44,362 bases of DNA from a virus. The translations under genes were made by a program, and so were the position numbers. Under the pieces are notes generated by a model. It was not told the origin of the DNA and did not search any database. It worked only from the letters and a program-made list of their open reading frames with translations. Shown here one piece after another: positions 43,942 to 44,362 of this stretch; within the stretch, counting starts at the first letter, position 1; the number at the start of each line of letters is the position of its first letter. Where the stretch lies: IMG/VR virus record IMGVR_UViG_3300034104_003370, positions 1-44,362 of that record. One strand, given 5' to 3'.

Positions 43942-44118
43942 TTAAAGAAGCCCCCTCCGTGGGGCACGAATCATCCTGAGTTCTTTGCGGTAGGCCACCG
44001 CGATCTCAACAAACTGTCCAAGCACGAACAGCGTGAGAGCGAGCCCGGTAAACCGGAAGAAAATGAAGGCACCCAGGGCGGTCGTGTAGACCGCGCGGAT
44101 AATTGGCCAGTCGCCCAA
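43942..44118 (-). CDS. small membrane protein, start uncertain
   Basis: A 58-residue reading from TTG 44118, with a membrane segment FFRFTGLALTLFVLGQFVEI and a basic tail KELRMIRAPRRGLL. No ATG/GTG suits: the frame is open up to ATG 44358, but that long version overlaps the integrase-like gene on the other strand and is unlike protein. The tRNA-like stretch at 44141-44163 lies just upstream. Confidence 0.4.
   Translation of the reverse strand: MGDWPIIRAVYTTALGAFIFFRFTGLALTLFVLGQFVEIAVAYRKELRMIRAPRRGLL
43944..43965 (-). terminator. weak intrinsic terminator candidate
   Basis: GCCCC/GGGGC (43950-43954 with 43961-43965) with a 6-nt loop, then TTCTTT on the minus strand, overlapping the end of the preceding small gene. 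The stem is only 5 bp. Confidence 0.35.
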
Positions 44119-44140
44119 CAGGAGGGATAGGAGAGGTTTC

Positions 44141-44163
44141 CTATCCAATTGAGCTAGGGGTGC
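44141..44163 (-). other. 23-nt match to the 5' part of a tRNA gene, candidate att site
   Basis: On the minus strand GCACCCCTAGCTCAATTGGA plus TAG matches the 5' end and D-loop of a common bacterial tRNA-Arg (GCACCCGTAGCTCAATTGGA plus TAG) at all but one position. The rest of the tRNA is absent. It overlaps a GGATAGGA/TCCTATCC hairpin. It sits 93 bp from the integrase-like gene, the usual place for attP. Confidence 0.5.
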
Positions 44164-44256
44164 GTGCCAAGATTTTACGGTTTTTACGGCTGCGCCAACC
44201 CCCTTCTCATGTCCCTCTTGGCGGGTATAAGAATTACCCTCCAAAGAGTTGCCGCC

Positions 44257-44362
44257 ATGAGACTGTGTGACTTCGCTCAAGAGTATGTCATCCGTGTGGG
44301 GGGTAGCCCGGGCTACGCCGAGCAGCTTCGGGTATTGACCAAGCGTTTGCCGTGGCATGTGT
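44257..44362 (+). CDS. N-terminus of a recombinase-like gene (tyrosine integrase?), cut by window edge
   Basis: A rightward frame with 35 visible codons: MRLCDFAQEYVIRVGGSPGY, then AEQLRVLTKRLPWHV. The pattern L-x-x-FA-x-x-Y...SP-x-Y-x-x-QL is like the core-binding domain at the start of tyrosine recombinases. No other part is visible. A TATAAG at 44226-44231 is a possible -10. Together with the tRNA-like stretch this suggests an integrase next to attP. Confidence 0.5.
   Translation, partial: MRLCDFAQEYVIRVGGSPGYAEQLRVLTKRLPWHV

Noticed and set aside
44071-44163. Complete tRNA gene around the tRNA-like 23-nt sequence
   Set aside because: A GGGTGC that could pair with the acceptor lies about 90 nt away, but the D-stem cannot close, no anticodon arm is seen and the T-loop is not TTCGANN.
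1-44362. CRISPR array
   Set aside because: No regularly spaced repeat-spacer pattern was found; direct repeats are single pairs only.
1-44362. Peptidoglycan-degrading endolysin
   Set aside because: No product showed lysozyme, amidase, CHAP, NlpC/P60 or transglycosylase signatures. The cysteine protease has papain-type rather than CHAP/NlpC motifs.

Overview
This window is most of a GC-rich, double-stranded DNA tailed phage or prophage. The virion module (about 1.5-21.2 kb) is read leftward. A dense early module of small genes (22.9-31.0 kb) is read rightward. A lysis, regulation, nuclease and recombination module (30.8-44.1 kb) is read leftward again. A portal, an intein-containing large terminase, a major capsid protein, a scaffold and many tail-fibre modules are recognisable. 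No tape measure, tail tube or baseplate protein is evident, so a short-tailed (podovirus-like) particle is the best guess. The host cannot be read directly. The base composition and several small gene types would suit a planctomycete-like or other high-GC host, but this is weak inference. Genes at both edges are cut: a DUF551-like gene on the left and what may be a tyrosine integrase on the right. With a short excisionase-like HTH gene near the left edge and a tRNA-like 23-nt stretch near the right edge, a temperate phage is plausible.

Layout. 0-1.5 kb: small leftward genes, a small HTH protein with two matching operator palindromes, and an inverted-repeat cluster. 1.5-5.6 kb: a tightly coupled tail-fibre series with two paralogous pairs of modules. 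5.6-13.7 kb: portal, TerL with a 342-residue intein, a candidate small terminase, a glycosyltransferase-like protein and accessory genes. 13.8-21.2 kb: decoration protein, major capsid, scaffold, then two ADP-ribosyltransferase-like proteins flanking an unknown protein (candidate ejected proteins). 21.2-22.9 kb: an isolated gene with a good sigma70-like promoter and terminator, and a control region with repeats and palindromes. 22.9-31.0 kb: about 30 mostly tiny coupled genes, a serine recombinase, and a gene-free 300-bp stretch that folds into a three-domain RNA. 30.8-38.5 kb: phage sigma factor, small membrane proteins, three different protease families (papain-like, subtilisin, secreted HExxH), an SNase-like protein, a Holliday-resolvase-like nuclease, HNH and endonuclease VII proteins. 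38.5-44.1 kb: tiny membrane proteins, another PD-(D/E)XK candidate, an SF2 helicase split over two frames, SSB, Erf annealing protein and an exonuclease.

How it fits together. Exonuclease, Erf, SSB, helicase, Holliday resolvase and endonuclease VII make a complete recombination and replication-repair toolkit. The phage sigma factor probably redirects transcription, and a duplicated 27-bp element at 22.66 and 22.81 kb is a candidate target. No muralytic endolysin was found, while three proteases sit among small membrane proteins, so lysis or entry may rely on proteolysis. The most notable unexplained items are the structured RNA at 23.27-23.54 kb, the protease cassette, the paired ADP-ribosyltransferases in the virion operon, and an intrinsic terminator embedded in a coding sequence at 28.4 kb.
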